64,000 nucleotides of DNA from Polyodon spathula (lineage: Eukaryota; Chordata; Actinopteri; Acipenseriformes; Polyodontidae), in contig NC_054537.1 in the NCBI RefSeq assembly GCF_017654505.1, positions 79,522,118 to 79,586,117 of the forward strand. The letters are read 5' to 3'. The notes under the pieces are model-generated. The model worked only from the letters and a program-made list of their open reading frames with translations, ran no database searches and was not told where the DNA came from. The position numbers and the translations under genes are program-made. Within the stretch, counting starts at the first letter, position 1; every line of letters begins with the position of its first letter. This document shows positions 1-11,223 of this stretch, piece after piece.

Positions 1-620
1 CCAGTGCTGGGATGCAATCGATAAGATTCTGTATCACACTCTCTGGTCCAAATTTTGCCGTAGTTCAAAGAGATTTGACTGCAGGTTCAATCACGTTGGC
101 AGGTAGAGGTCAGGTGTTCCTCAGTTGTTTTATTGTGGTGTTCCTAGACATGTTTGATAGGGTTCATGTTGGGACTCTGAAGAGTCCAGGGAAGAAGCTG
201 CAGCCCCTCTCGTCTCTTCCAGGCTGTGGCGATTCTGGACGTATGGCATGTGGCGCAGTCTGGCTGAACGATGATTCTGAAAGAATTGCAGTGCAATGTG
301 CCGAATTGAGATGTGCCTCAATGAACACCAACTCTGTCTTTCCACTGAACCAAATCACACCCCAGATCATGAAGCTGCAGCCAACATGTTTTACCATTGC
401 CTTTCAGCAATTGTTTCACAGTTCATCTTCATCCCTTCTCCATACCCAAATGTGCCTGTTTGAATTGAATTGTTGGGAGTGGGACTTCTCTGAGATCAGA
501 ATGTTCCTCCAAAACTGAAGTGGTCTGACAGTCCCAGTGTTTTCTGTGATGTACATTTCGTCGCTCATTGCAGCCCAGACTCTGCAGAACCGTTGTGCTG
601 TACGTTGGCTCATGGGAGTT
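1..620 (-). pseudogene. Degenerate Tc1-family transposase fragment
   Basis: Read on the minus strand in shifting frames, the sequence gives Tc1-type pieces: ERRNVHHRKHW near 550, CATCHTSRI near 255 where DNARPHTSRI is expected, then LQLLPWTLQSPNMNPIKHV near 170-210. The last is the second half of the DDE domain (typically QSPDMNPIEHVW). The catalytic Asp before ARPH and the Glu of the NPIEH motif are both substituted, and there are stops and frameshifts, so it is inactive. The long plus-strand ORF over the same bases (12-518) is an antisense shadow. The element is cut by the window start, and its terminal repeats were not identified. Confidence 0.7.
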
Positions 621-779
621 TAACAAACCCCTGCTTTCTTTTCACTACTAAGCTGTAACTTCATTTAAGCATCAATTTATAGTCATATTTGATTGTTTTT
701 ACTTGAGAGTAGCTGTTATTTACTTCATGTTAATATTGGACTCTACTGTTGCCAAGACACAATGAGATAGTCGTAATGG

Positions 780-1255
780 GGACCAGCCAGGACGTAGCTT
801 TGCTGTAATGTATGAGCCTTCAATGCTTTCCCTCTGCCAGGCAATGCGGATTTCCTATTGGCCCGGTGTTGATGGCAGAAGTGTAATGCTGACTCCAGGG
901 GTGAGCCTATTTGGGCCTTGCTGGCACATCAGCACATATACGGTGATGCTGGCTCCAGGGATCAGCCACAGTAGGGCCTCCCTAGCGCTCAGCATGGAAA
1001 CCATCTGGAATGGCTGGGTGAGTCACCTTGCAGGGGACATCCGATAGGCACATCCTGTCTTCTGTGTTTCGTTGACTTGCCCACAACACCTTGGGAAGGC
1101 ATGGCAGTGATGCTGGCTTCCCAACACTTTTCTCTCCTCCAGCCCAGTTTACTTAGCTTAGCCATCCATTCCTTTTCATTGAAGTTAACGCCTTCTTTCA
1201 CTCTTTTGAAGTCTCCAATCGTCCTTTTTCCTCCTGAACCAGAGCCATTTGCCAC

Positions 1256-1302
<47 letters not shown>
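780..1302. repeat. Unclassified interspersed repeat ending in (CT)n
   Basis: A moderately GC-rich segment with an internal near-duplication, GTGATGCTGGCTCCAGG-like at about 943-960 and a similar ATGCTGACTCCAGGG at 886-900. It is followed by a (CT)n tract at about 1258-1302. It looks like non-coding repeat sequence, such as a retroelement UTR. No diagnostic domain was seen. Confidence 0.35.
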
Positions 1303-1306
<4 letters not shown>

Positions 1307-1853
1307 ATGCTGGGAGTGCGGGATGTTTGAGGGAGGTACGGGAGAATCTGTTATTTATTTATTATTTATAGACTAGTTTTATTTACTGATTTATACTGAA
1401 TTTAAACGTTTTAGGGCTGTTTATTGGAAGCTCCCCCGTTTTCATTTGAATCCTTGCCTTGTATGCATGGGGTGAAGATAGTTACAGAGGAATACGTATC
1501 TGTGGACTTGCTGTGGGGAAGGTAGTTGGGTTTAAAAATATAATGTCTGCATCTCGAATGAATCGGGCAGTAGTTATTTTTTTTTAATAAATTAAATTCT
1601 AGTGAATAGGGTGGTAGAGGAGGGTGTTATTAATGACACTTTCATCGCCGTTCTGTGGCTGGCTTCACCTGTAAGCAGGATCACCATTTCCAATGATCCC
1701 TCGTTCATGAGGAATGTGATTCTGGAGCAAGAGCTGCAGTGATACAGTAAACTAGTGTCGCCGATTAAAACGTTTAAGTCTTGGGTTTAAAGCGCCAGAT
1801 ATAAAACATGTAATTTCTTTTCGGAGGCAAGTATCAATGAAAATGAATGAGCC

Positions 1854-3520
1854 ATGGGCTATGACAACATCCCCCCAGAATTCCTGAAGCATTTAGGACC
1901 ACGGGTAAGGTCATGGCTGGCTGGGTTTCTAACGCGTGTCCTGTCAGAGTACCACATGCCACGAGTTTGGCGATGCTCAAAAGTCATCGCTATCCTGAAA
2001 CCGGGTAAGGACCCTCGCGTCGCAGCAAGTTACAGACCTATATCATTACTTTCAGTATGCTACAAGGTCCTGGAGCGGGTGATCCTTAAACGCATCACCC
2101 CAGATGTTGAGCGGATCCTCCCAATTGAACAAGCAGGTTTCAGAGCAGGAAGAAGTACATGTGATTAAGTCCTGGCTCTAGCTACCTTCATCGAAAACGG
2201 CTTCCAGCGGAAATTTAAAACTGGTGCTGTTTTCTTGGATTTAACTGCAGCGTACGACACTGTCTGGCGCACAGGCCTCTCGTTAAAGCTGGCAAAATCC
2301 TTGCCAACTTGGGTTCCAGATGCCGTGGAGTTCCTGCTGCGAGACCGGAGGATACGAGTACACATGGGTGAAGAAGTGAGCAGGTGGTGGATTCAGCAGA
2401 ACGGTCTCCCACAAGGAGCTGTTCTCGCACCCACTCTCTTCAATATGTATGTCTCGGACCTTCCTCGTACAAGATCTAGCAAGTTCATGTATGCGGACAG
2501 CATCTGCTGTGCCACTCAAGCCCAAGCTTTCGAAGAACTGGAAGAGCATCTCAACATCGATATGGCAATCTTACCCGACTACTGCAAAAAGTGGTGACTC
2601 CAACCAAGCATCACAAAAACTGTATCAGCAGTTTTTCATCTGCACAATGCAAGTGCTTCACGGGAACTGAATGTAGTCCTAGATGGTAAACTGCTTAAGC
2701 GCGATCACAGCCCAATTTACCTCTGTGTTACCCTGGATCGTTCACTGACATTCCACGACCACCTGATAGACAGCCACAAAAGTCCGCGCACGAAACAACT
2801 TGCTGAGTGTGTTGGCCGGCATATCATGGGGAGCACAAACACCGGTCCTCCAGTCCACAGCCCTTGCTCTCTGCTACTCAACAGCTGAGTACTGTGCCCC
2901 AGTTTGGTGTTGCAGTTCGCATGCAAAGAAAATTGACACTCTGCTGAACTCTGCAATGCGGTCCATCTCCGGCACTTTTCACTCAACTCCGGTCCAGTGG
3001 CTACAGGTGCTGAGCAACATCACACCTCCACACATTCGGCGCAAGGAAGCAGTGGTCAAAATCGTCAAAGATCCAGGATAACCCGGCACTGCCATTGCAT
3101 GACCTTATTCTCCATCCACCAAAGGTGCGTCTGGAATCTAGACGTCCAGTCTGGCTGTCACTTCCTGACCCTGATTTGGTCATCAACAACCCCGTGGCAA
3201 GAGGAGTGGTTCCAGAGCGACACTCGCAACCAGTTCCTCATTGCCGACCCAACAGACCGCCCGCCCAGCTTTGACCTGCCACGCCAAGATTGGACTTTAC
3301 TCAATCGCTATCATACTGGTCACGGTCGGTGTGCAGCATGTCTTTATGACTGGGGTCTCGTAGACAGCCCACTCTGCTCATGTGGGCAGAAACAGACAAT
3401 GCTTCACGTTGTGGAGGACTGTCTGCTGACAAGTTTCCCGGGTGAACTCCGTGCTTTACACACAGCTGTTGATTCAGTAGTTGCTTGGCTGCGCCTGAAC
3501 AGCACATGCTAAGAAGAATG
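1854..3520 (+). pseudogene. Non-LTR retrotransposon (jockey/I-like) reverse transcriptase, broken
   Basis: The plus strand carries a LINE ORF2 from the start of the reverse transcriptase to its C-terminus, broken by stops and frameshifts. The first segment (1854-2168) holds RPISLLSVCYKVLERVILK and AGFRAGRSTCD, interrupted by TAA. The next (2172-2597) holds FLDLTAAYDTVW (motif A), GLPQGAVLAPTLFN (motif B) and FMYADS. Motif C should be F/Y-x-DD, so the second catalytic Asp is Ser. After another frame change the thumb/connection region follows (LSVLAGISWGAQ, AEYCAPVW). The last segment ends with a Cys/His-rich tail, RCAACLYDWGLVDSPLCSCG, before a stop at 3510-3512. No endonuclease domain was seen upstream, so the copy is probably 5' truncated. 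The clade assignment is from memory of similar proteins. Confidence 0.85.
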
Positions 3521-3940
3521 AGCTAAACATGGTGATAAACACTGTAATGAAATATAACATTAATTAAATTTAATATTGACAGTAGTATTTATAATATATT
3601 TGTAACTTCTGAGGATATGAAATGTTTTGTTTTTGTGGGGCACATGAAGAGAATGTCAGAGAGAGAGAGAAGCTAGTGGGAGTGCAGAAAATGAAGTGGT
3701 GATTGAGGAACAGCAGGGATAGATGACAGTACAAGAAGTTGAAGTGAAGTCTGTAATGTAAATATGATTTTAGAGGAGGACAGTAATGAGAATAACTAGA
3801 GTGATTTTAAGGTCCTAGGGAAAAAGAGGGGAGAGGAAAAAAGTGTATCGGATCTTTGGAAGACGCTGTGCAGAGTGGATTAGGGGAAGAGAGCAGCGTG
3901 CCTCTCTCTGGGTTAAACATTAAAATCACGACCCGGACGT

Positions 3941-3973
<33 letters not shown>
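3941..3973 (+). repeat. Poly(G) run, 33 bases
   Basis: Thirty-three consecutive G bases directly precede the Tx1-like LINE remnant. Such a run can fold into G-quadruplexes and is prone to length error in sequencing. It creates a proline run in a spurious minus-strand ORF. Confidence 0.95.
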
Positions 3974-3989
3974 CTATGTCTCGGATTCC

Positions 3990-4260
3990 TCCTATCTCTT
4001 TCCTGGTATCTATGGCTAAATTAATATTAGGCACTTTTAATGTTAACTGGGATAGGAGTGCATATAAAAGTGTGTGTGTTTAACTGTACTGAAGACTATG
4101 TGTTAGATCAGTCGCACCCCCAGTCTGCTCGGGAGCTTTCTGCTGTCTTGAATTTTTTTGATTTGGTGGATGTGTGGAGGATTAAAAAAAGGTCGAGATC
4201 GACAGTATACTTGATGAGAGCGGGCAACACCATAGTATCGGGTGCCAGGTTAGGCCAGGT

Positions 4261-4305
<45 letters not shown>

Positions 4306-5450
4306 GTAGATATAAAATATATATATATATATTATATATATATATAGTATCGGGTGTATATATATATATCACACACACATCAGATTAATTGTAAAATAAT
4401 ACCAAATGGACTGTCAGACCACAGTATTATGTTGGTTAAAGTGATTTTTCCTGATTTCTAGAATGCGTAGCCCCTTTTGGCATTTTAATATAATGGAGAA
4501 AAAGGCATCAGAGAGGAAACGGATACTTTGAGGGCTAATGAGGGCAGGAGTAATGAAACTGAGCGATGTGAGGAGCCCACAGGGGGATTGAGTAGCTAAG
4601 AGGAGGTGGCAGAGAGATTGGGGCTGCATTCGGTCAGAGTGGCTGGGGTGTTCGTGGAACAGCTCCGATCAGCATTGCCAGCAAAGGCTAAGCACAAGCT
4701 GTATGAGGAGGAGCCAAGTGAGGGCGAAATAGAGGAACGGTTCTCCTCGATAACGGTGTCGCTGAAAATAAGCACTCAGAGTAGATCAGTAGCGCTGCTG
4801 AACCCTGCCAGGCTTTGTAGGTTTTCCATCTCTGTGGTAGAGAAGAAAAGTTTGTATAGTGCATGTGAGGGTGAGGCACGCCCTGGCCTTGCAGGGGGTG
4901 CCAGACGCACCCTGGAGGGAGGGTTTGGGGATAGGGGAAGAGGTGCGGCCAGCCCGGAGAGCTCTGTATAAACCCCCAATCCCAAAGAGATCTGGAGATT
5001 GACAGATTTTACACACTGTCATTGCCATCAACTCATTCATTTCTATCATTAATCCTGGCACTTCAGACTGTTGTCCGTTTGGTAGTGAGAGGAAAACTGT
5101 GTTCCATGCTTTCATGAATTCCGCCCATTTGAAACCTCTTTTTAGACAACAGAGCTTTTTATTCCAAAGGCTTTCTTTGTGTTTTAGTGAGGAGGTTTTT
5201 ATTATGGGGGTGCAGTATAGGAGGAATAAGAGTTTTAGGTGTCAGGTGGCAAATTTTATACTTGGGCAGGCAAAATTGGCAATATTAAAGAGTAGGAAGA
5301 GGAGAGTGGTGTGGAGTGATTATATAAATCTGCTCAGTATTTTTAATTTGTTGCTTGTTCCTCGGATAAAACTAGAACACAGTTTTTATAAGATAATGAC
5401 CAATATGGAGAAATTTGAATTGTGGTGTGTAGACAGTGCTCTGTGAAGTG
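3990..5450 (+). pseudogene. Tx1/L1-like LINE remnant, internally deleted
   Basis: Scattered plus-strand peptides match the Tx1-type LINE layout. First come endonuclease-like pieces: LILGTFNVNWDRSAYKS, VFNCTEDYVLDQSHP and LSAVLNFFDLVDVWR (about 4020-4180). Then LPAKAKHKLYEEEPSEGEIE (about 4675-4735), the segment that precedes the reverse transcriptase. Finally the C-terminal tail pieces NFILGQAKLAILKSRKR and IMTNMEKFELWCVDSAL (about 5250-5446). The reverse transcriptase core is missing, so more than half of ORF2 is deleted. A CA/TA microsatellite (4261-4380) has expanded inside the endonuclease part. Frames shift repeatedly and no function is expected. Confidence 0.65.
4261..4380. repeat. (CA)n/(TA)n compound microsatellite
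   Basis: CA repeats run into TA repeats. The phrase AGTATCGGGTG appears both before (about 4233) and within the tract (about 4346), which suggests a slippage-type duplication that carried flanking sequence. Confidence 0.95.
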
Positions 5451-6598
5451 AATGAGGAAAATGAACTGATTTTGTTCTTTTAAAAGTATTTTAAATCTGT
5501 GATTGTGTGTTTGAGTTTGTGTTGATACTCTTGAGAGGCTCAGGCTGATCCTTGAAGCCAGTAAAATAACTCTGTTTTACTTATTTTGAGATTGTGAAAA
5601 GAATTTGATAATAAGAGTGTTTAAAAGTCAGTCTCTCTCGCTTTCTCTCTCTCTCTCCTGTCCACTGAATCCAGTATCGGAGAATCCAATATTGAGTGCG
5701 TGACGAATCCCCAATTAGCATAGATGGTATCCCACAAACTTATCCAACTCCCATTCTACTGTTCCAAAAAACCAGAGATCCGTGTCAACTGTGTGCCAAC
5801 CCATTTTCTCACTGGCTGATTCATCCTGATTTACGTTCAAAAATATTGTTGGTTTCATCACTAGCTGTACTATTGGAACTACTCTTATGTATAACAGGGG
5901 TACTGGTATCCTACGAACTGTGTTATGCATCCTGTCACTGGATAGAACTCATCTTTTGAAATACTGATCAGTGGCTGACTCTCTAGGGGTATTTTTCTTA
6001 CTGTATTAGAAGCTTAAAGCAAGTGTCTTCAGCATCTTGTTCAGTCTAAAACCGCAGAGTCATTAAACAGCAGCACACTTTGTATAGAGACAGTCAAGCC
6101 CTTTTCAAACCTATGTTTACTTACACGGCTTGATTGATAGGCTGTTTGCATTGAAGATAGTGGCTTATATTAGTGTTGCAGCTGTCACGCTCACAGACTC
6201 ATTCCCAGGGCATCTGCACAGTTTTTTGTGGTCCAAAAAAAACTTTTCCATTTTGTATTTTCTATTTCAAAGAAAAATGCAAATGCAAATGCAAATGTCT
6301 AATACATGCAAGTAAATTATTTTGTGCTATTCTAAACTTTAGAAATATATTTAAAAGTATGTGCATGCATAAATTGTAACATGCCATCAACATTTTACTG
6401 TGCATATTCTTTCCATTTTATTTGATATAATCTGAAAATAACGTTAACTGTATTTGTTTTCATTGTTAGTGCAATGCAACAGTGTATTATACGGACATCA
6501 TGTCACGCAGATAGAATGTAATAAGTAGGTGGAGACGCAAGGAATTATTTTAAATATGTATTGTGGACAGACGTAGTAATCAAATGTAGAAAGTAGGG
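5451..6598. other. Non-coding stretch, probable NUDCD1 intron
   Basis: AT-rich sequence with a short (CT)n at about 5635-5657. ORFs at 5696-5959, 6130-6315 and 6173-6379 encode nothing recognisable. A short repeat of TGCAAA occurs at about 6277-6298. Confidence 0.6.
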
Positions 6599-6610
6599 AG
6601 TGTGTGTGTA

Positions 6611-6657
<47 letters not shown>

Positions 6658-6690
6658 GTATATATATAGATATATCTATATATATATAAT
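6599..6690. repeat. (TG)n/(TA)n microsatellite
   Basis: TG then TA dinucleotide repeats with interruptions; no gene. Confidence 0.95.
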
Positions 6691-7146
6691 TTATGTTTTG
6701 AAAAGGAAAAAAAATTCTAATTTTAAGGTAAAACATTTACTTTTTTTTTTAAATCTTACAAATAAAGTTCTATAAAGGTGAAAGTATAGTAGTGTGTTCT
6801 GGCAAGGGTCTTTTAAAACCTGTTGTTAACTATACTGTCACTAAGCCTTTTATAGCACTTTGTAAAGACAGTGTGGTAAAAACAAAATCATAAAATGCTT
6901 TGCTGTGGAGTTAAACCTGTGGCAAAAAATGCTTAGCTGTAAAAGTGTTAATTGGCTATCTCTACAGTAGAGCATTCATAATGACTGGGATCGATGAAGC
7001 TGTAAAGGGTGTTTTGTGCAGGAACACTTTTCTTGATCATTTTTTTCTATAATCAGAACTATATATCCAAGTACAGTACATGCTTTTTGTATGAGTAGCC
7101 AATGTCAAAGACTTAAACACTTCACTAAAACTTTAATTTGTTTCAG

Positions 7147-7291
7147 CCTAGAGATAACCTTGCTGAAGAAGAATGAAGGACCCATGTGGCAGGAGCTGGT
7201 TATGGGCAACCAAAGAGGAGAATTTATAATGGACCCTGCTCAGGCTGCCATGATAAATGAAAGTTTAAGGCATCTTACTTCAGAGGACTTG
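7147..7291 (+). CDS. NUDCD1: NUDCD1 internal coding exon (end of CS domain), first NUDCD1 exon in the window
   Basis: This 145-nt exon is bounded by a polypyrimidine tract plus TTTCAG and by a GTAAGT donor. It starts by completing a split Ser codon, then reads LEITLLKKNEGPMWQELVMG and on to HLTSEDL. I recognise this as NUDCD1 (NudC domain containing 1, also called CML66), from the last strand of the p23/CS chaperone-like domain into the linker. NUDCD1 is a NudC-family co-chaperone-type protein; the family is linked to dynein regulation and HSP90 clients. Earlier exons, covering the N-terminal region and most of the CS domain, were not found in 1-7146 and are presumably upstream of the window. 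The exon ends in phase 0 and joins the exon at 11224. The gene is therefore partial here because of the window edge, not because it is broken. Confidence 0.93.
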
Positions 7292-7404
7292 GTAAGTAAA
7301 TGATAATACAGCTGTACTGGGGCTAATTTCAGGATACGTGCAAAGTGATTTGCCGCTGCAAAACACCCATATTGAGGTCAAAATCTGTTTTTGCACGCGC
7401 ATAC

Positions 7405-7560
7405 CATGTTTAACAGCCTCCAAAATGTTGTTGAAGCTGACACCCTGGGATCCTTCAAGAAGCTGCTTGATGAGATTCTGGGATCAATAAGCTACTAACA
7501 ACCAAACGAGCAAGATGGGCTGAATGGCTTCCTCTCGTTTGTAAACTTTCTTATGTTATG
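7405..7560 (+). mobile_element. CR1-like LINE 3' terminal fragment
   Basis: The plus strand reads NSLQNVVEADTLGSFKKLLD then ILGSISY and stop, followed by a tail rich in CTCGTTTGTAAACTTTCTTATG. It is the same 3' end seen in the opposite orientation at 63441-63620, so the family is present at least twice. This copy is truncated at the 5' side to the last 30 or so codons, which is typical of LINE insertions. Confidence 0.8.
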
Positions 7561-7731
7561 TTCAAAGTGGGACACTTTTAAATGATATATTGAAATGTAT
7601 TCAAATGAAGAAAAGAGCATGAAATTGCGTGGGGATCTGGAATACGAAGCAGGCACAAACATTATAATGAGATGCAAGGAATTTCCCTTACACTTGTGAA
7701 ATTGACCCTCCAAAAACTTTGCACCTCCTCT

Positions 7732-7734
<3 letters not shown>

Positions 7735-7765
<31 letters not shown>

Positions 7766-7771
7766 TATATA

Positions 7772-7831
<60 letters not shown>
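7735..7831. repeat. (GT)n/(TA)n microsatellite
   Basis: About 28 bases of GT repeat followed by about 66 bases of mostly TA repeat, in the NUDCD1 intron. Confidence 0.95.
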
Positions 7832-7832
<1 letters not shown>

Positions 7833-8166
7833 CTTATGACTAATAGCATCGTAAAATTTAATAGTAGTCGTGACCCTGTTTTCCATCTAAATTAGTTATT
7901 CAAGGGTCTTTTTATTGAATCAACTTTATTGACAAAACAGGAAGTAAGAGAGTTGGAGAGAGATAAGCCATGTGGGCTGACAAAGCTGCATTGCAAAACG
8001 GTTAATGAGTTGTGGGGATACATTATTAATATTTTAATTCAGCCGTTTTGATACCAACTGCAGTGTTTTAAAAGTTGTAGGCTTGTCGACCAGCAAAAAA
8101 AAAAAAAAATGGTTTTGCCTATTGCATATGTTGTCAACAGCTACAATAAATTGCAGGTGTGTTGTG

Positions 8167-8169
<3 letters not shown>

Positions 8170-8246
<77 letters not shown>

Positions 8247-8254
8247 CACACACA
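8170..8254. repeat. (TA)n(CA)n microsatellite abutting a MITE end
   Basis: TA repeats, then CA repeats, that run directly into the CAGTGCC tip of the Tc1-like MITE at 8255. Confidence 0.95.
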
Positions 8255-8471
8255 CAGTGCCATCAAAAAATATTTGCCACCTGTCTGATTTTTGTGCATT
8301 TTTGCAAATTTTTACTGTTGAATTTGGTCAGATCTTTTATTTGGGTTGTAGTAGTATATAGAGGGAGTCTGAGAGAAAAAAATGACATCAAAGTTTGGTG
8401 CTTCTTTCATTTGTTTTGTGTGCAAGGTAATCAAACATGCAATCTTCAGGTGTGAAACAGTTATTGCCCCC

Positions 8472-9645
8472 TGTCACAAAGACGGCCGCAGTGGATGATG
8501 ACAGACCAGAAACAGGAACTGACTCAGAACATAGGTTTTGGAATGGTGAAGGCGCTGATGCGCAGTTTAATAATTATCCAGACAACAAATAAAAGGTCCA
8601 TAACAAAAACAGCACACAGCATTTGAGGCCAAAATAGACAAACAAAACGAATAGACATTGACAAAAACAGGGTGGACGAACGCTACACAAAACAATTGAC
8701 ATTTATAACACCGTGTAACAACAATTTTTTTTTTTTTTTTTTTTTTTTCCTGGGTAGTAAGTGTTATTTCCTAATTGCTTATGCCTCAAAAGTATAGAAA
8801 ATGGCTATTATTCCCCACAAACTTTGCTTTTGTGACCAGGACAGTGATATTTCAAAATATCACTATTTCCAGTGGTTAAACAGACAAATGTGTGTCTTTT
8901 CGTTCACATAGTCAGAAAAAAACAACATACGAATCCAAATTAACATGTATTTATACTATAGTAATACAAAAATGACTACAAAAGATTTAGAAGCGAGTAG
9001 TTTTTCGAGATTTACGATTTTACTGTAAATACAGTATAATCATAAATCTCAAAACTACTCACTTCTAAATCTTTTGTAGTCATTTTTGTATTACTGTAGT
9101 ATAAATGTTAATTTGGATTCATATGTTGTTTTTTTCTGACTGTGAACGAAAAGACACACATTTGCCCATTTTCCCATTGGAAATAGTGATATTTTGAAAT
9201 ATCACTGTCCTGGTCACAAAAGCAAAGTTTGTGGGGAATAATAGCCATTTTCTATACTTTTGAGGCATAAGCAATTAGGAAATAACACTTACTACCCAGG
9301 AACAAAAATTGTATTACATAGTGCAATCACGCTTTTCTCTCTCTTTCTCTCCCCTGTTCTCCACTCCCGAACACAACCGTGAGTGGGTGAATACATGCAG
9401 CTTTTATGCAGCTGTACCGAGACTCGATTGATAATCAGTCATTCAGTTGGAGTCGCGGTACAACTGCACGTGAATTAATAAAGTGCAGTTCCCCATGCTC
9501 GCATATTAATTACGTTTTACTTGCACGTGAAGTGCAGTGCAGTCCTCAAACCCAAACACAAACACACACTCCAAACACCCATGCCACACAGACCCGCCTA
9601 CATCCCGTGCACCAACGACCACACACCAACACCAACATACAACAG
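8472..9645. mobile_element. LTR-like element copy 1, split by a foldback element
   Basis: The segments 8472-8708 and 9324-9645 match the two halves of the element at 43507-44103 (start TGTCACAAAG, later CCGTGAGTGGGTGAA, TGCTTTTATGCAGCTGTA and AATTAATAAAGTGCA). The last 45 or so bases of the element are missing. The foldback element 8709-9323 sits between the halves. The same insertion point is seen in the copy at 28148, so the composite was copied after the foldback inserted, or both copies descend from one duplication. Confidence 0.75.
8709..9323. mobile_element. 615-bp foldback (palindromic) element
   Basis: Two arms of about 305 bp form an almost perfect inverted repeat with a loop of about 2 bases centred near 9028-9029 (ACTGTA AA TACAGT). 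The outer tips are CACCGTGTAA and its partner TTACATAGTG. Both arms carry GTTCCTGGGTAGTAAGTG-type sequence just inside a T-run, or its complement. Substitutions between the arms are few. No coding capacity was found. The family was not identified. Confidence 0.9.
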
Positions 9646-9985
9646 CAGTTTATGCTCGAAAACCCACAAATGTCACTGTCACTGAGTTGAAGCAGTTCTG
9701 CATGAAGGAATGGGCCAAAATTCTTCCACGGCTCTGTGAGAGACTGATCAATAACTACAGGAAGCGTTTGGTTGCAGTTATTACCACTAAAGGTGGCGTA
9801 ACCAGTTGTTGAGTCTAATTGGGTGTTGTATAAAGTTTTTTTAATAAATAAATTTAAATAAGTATCAATTTTGTGGTGTTTGTTCACTCAGGGTCCCTTT
9901 TATCTAATATTAGATTTTGGTTGATCTAACATTCAGTGTCAAAAAAATGCAGAAAATCAGACGGGCAAATACTTTTTCATGGCAC

Positions 9986-10019
<34 letters not shown>

Positions 10020-10036
10020 ATCACACACACACACAC
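9986..10036. repeat. (TG)n(TA)n(CA)n microsatellite
   Basis: Starts at the right tip of the MITE. It is a mirror of the (TA)n(CA)n tract at the left tip. Confidence 0.95.
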
Positions 10037-10721
10037 TTTAGCAGTCTGTTACTCGCTTTGAGTTTCCTCTGCATTCTCGAGGTCTCCCTATCACATTAAC
10101 TGGTCTGTGCCCCGAATTCTACTGCACAGTTCAAAGTGCATGTGTTTAGTAGCTGCCACTATTGTAAAGTTAACAATTCCTTAACTTCTTCCAGTCTCCA
10201 ATTTGCTATCACTTTCTTAATAAGCCATCTTATTTGAAAAAAATTAAAGCGTGTAACACTGACGACAAAAATACCCAAACATGTCTGGTATACAGTCACG
10301 TGGGATGTTTCAGTCCATGCCCACTACAGCGAATTAGTGCTGGCATAGCTTTTCACACAGGAGTTGATGGTTCAGTGCTGTCTCTGAACCACCTCGCGAT
10401 GGCTCTTTGACAGTATAGGCAATTCACACAGACCAAAATGCCACATCATTGCCGGTTCTGAGCAGTCATAACTCATCTGTGTGAAAGGGATACAGGACAC
10501 AAAAACAAAGGAAAAATATAAAATGAAATGCATATGACTAGCGCCTTGGCTCTGCCACAGGCTCTGTTTTAAGACCTCCAGACCATGAGTGGGATGATTC
10601 TTTATTCAAAATTCATATTCAGGATCTAACCTTTTTACAATTTTCATGAACATATAAATTTAAAAAACTTGTATATTTTACATTTTTTTATATAAAATTT
10701 ATATATATTATATATATATAG

Positions 10722-10785
<64 letters not shown>

Positions 10786-11223
10786 TATAGTACAGTTAAT
10801 TTCTTTGCGTCAACATGCATAAAGAAACGCCTCCTACGTCTACATGATATTCTATGAAGCCATATCCAGATTATTTCTAAAAGTATTTCAGGTCAGACAC
10901 AGTCAAAAAAAAAAGAAATTTCAATTTCAGGTTTTTCTTTAGTATTTTAAAAGTCTTGTTTTAACGTTCAAATTATTTTAATGAATGTTTTATTGTAGTG
11001 GATATTGTGTTACAGTACGTTGGTTGTATTTTGTAGTGTTGTGTTGTTCAGGTCACCTCTTTTACTGGAGAATAAAATTATAAAATACAAATGTGAATCT
11101 TCAGTGATTGAACCATAGCACAAGGGTGCTTATACTGGAGTTTTCAATTAATATTCAGAGCCTGTGGTGGTGTTTTGGAGGAATATTAGAATATCAAGTT
11201 AAATAATTACATTTTTTTTTTAG
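10037..11223. other. NUDCD1 intron, remainder
   Basis: AT-rich, with a (TA)n microsatellite at 10691-10783. No gene, RNA or further repeat was recognised. Confidence 0.6.

Larger units (their letters stand above)
8255..9987. mobile_element. Tc1-like non-autonomous element, host of nested insertions
   Basis: The ends are inverted: CAGTGCCATCAAAAAATATT at 8255 against AAATACTTTTTCATGGCACTG ending at 9987, and the similarity continues inward for about 60-80 bp with mismatches. The tip CAGTGCC is typical of Tc1/mariner-related MITEs. The element body is 8255-8471 plus about 9650-9987; the middle is replaced by an LTR fragment. The right part contains a short stretch, ERLINNYRKRLVAVITTKGG, that looks like the tail of a Tc1 transposase on the plus strand, so this is a deletion derivative of an autonomous element. 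It lies in the NUDCD1 intron. Confidence 0.8.

Noticed and set aside
12..518. 168-aa plus-strand ORF
   Set aside because: It is antisense to the Tc1 transposase remnant and has no domain of its own.
1..7146. Search for the preceding NUDCD1 exon (rest of the CS domain)
   Set aside because: No peptide resembling the CS-domain segment before LEITLLKKNEG with splice sites was found; it is probably upstream of the window.
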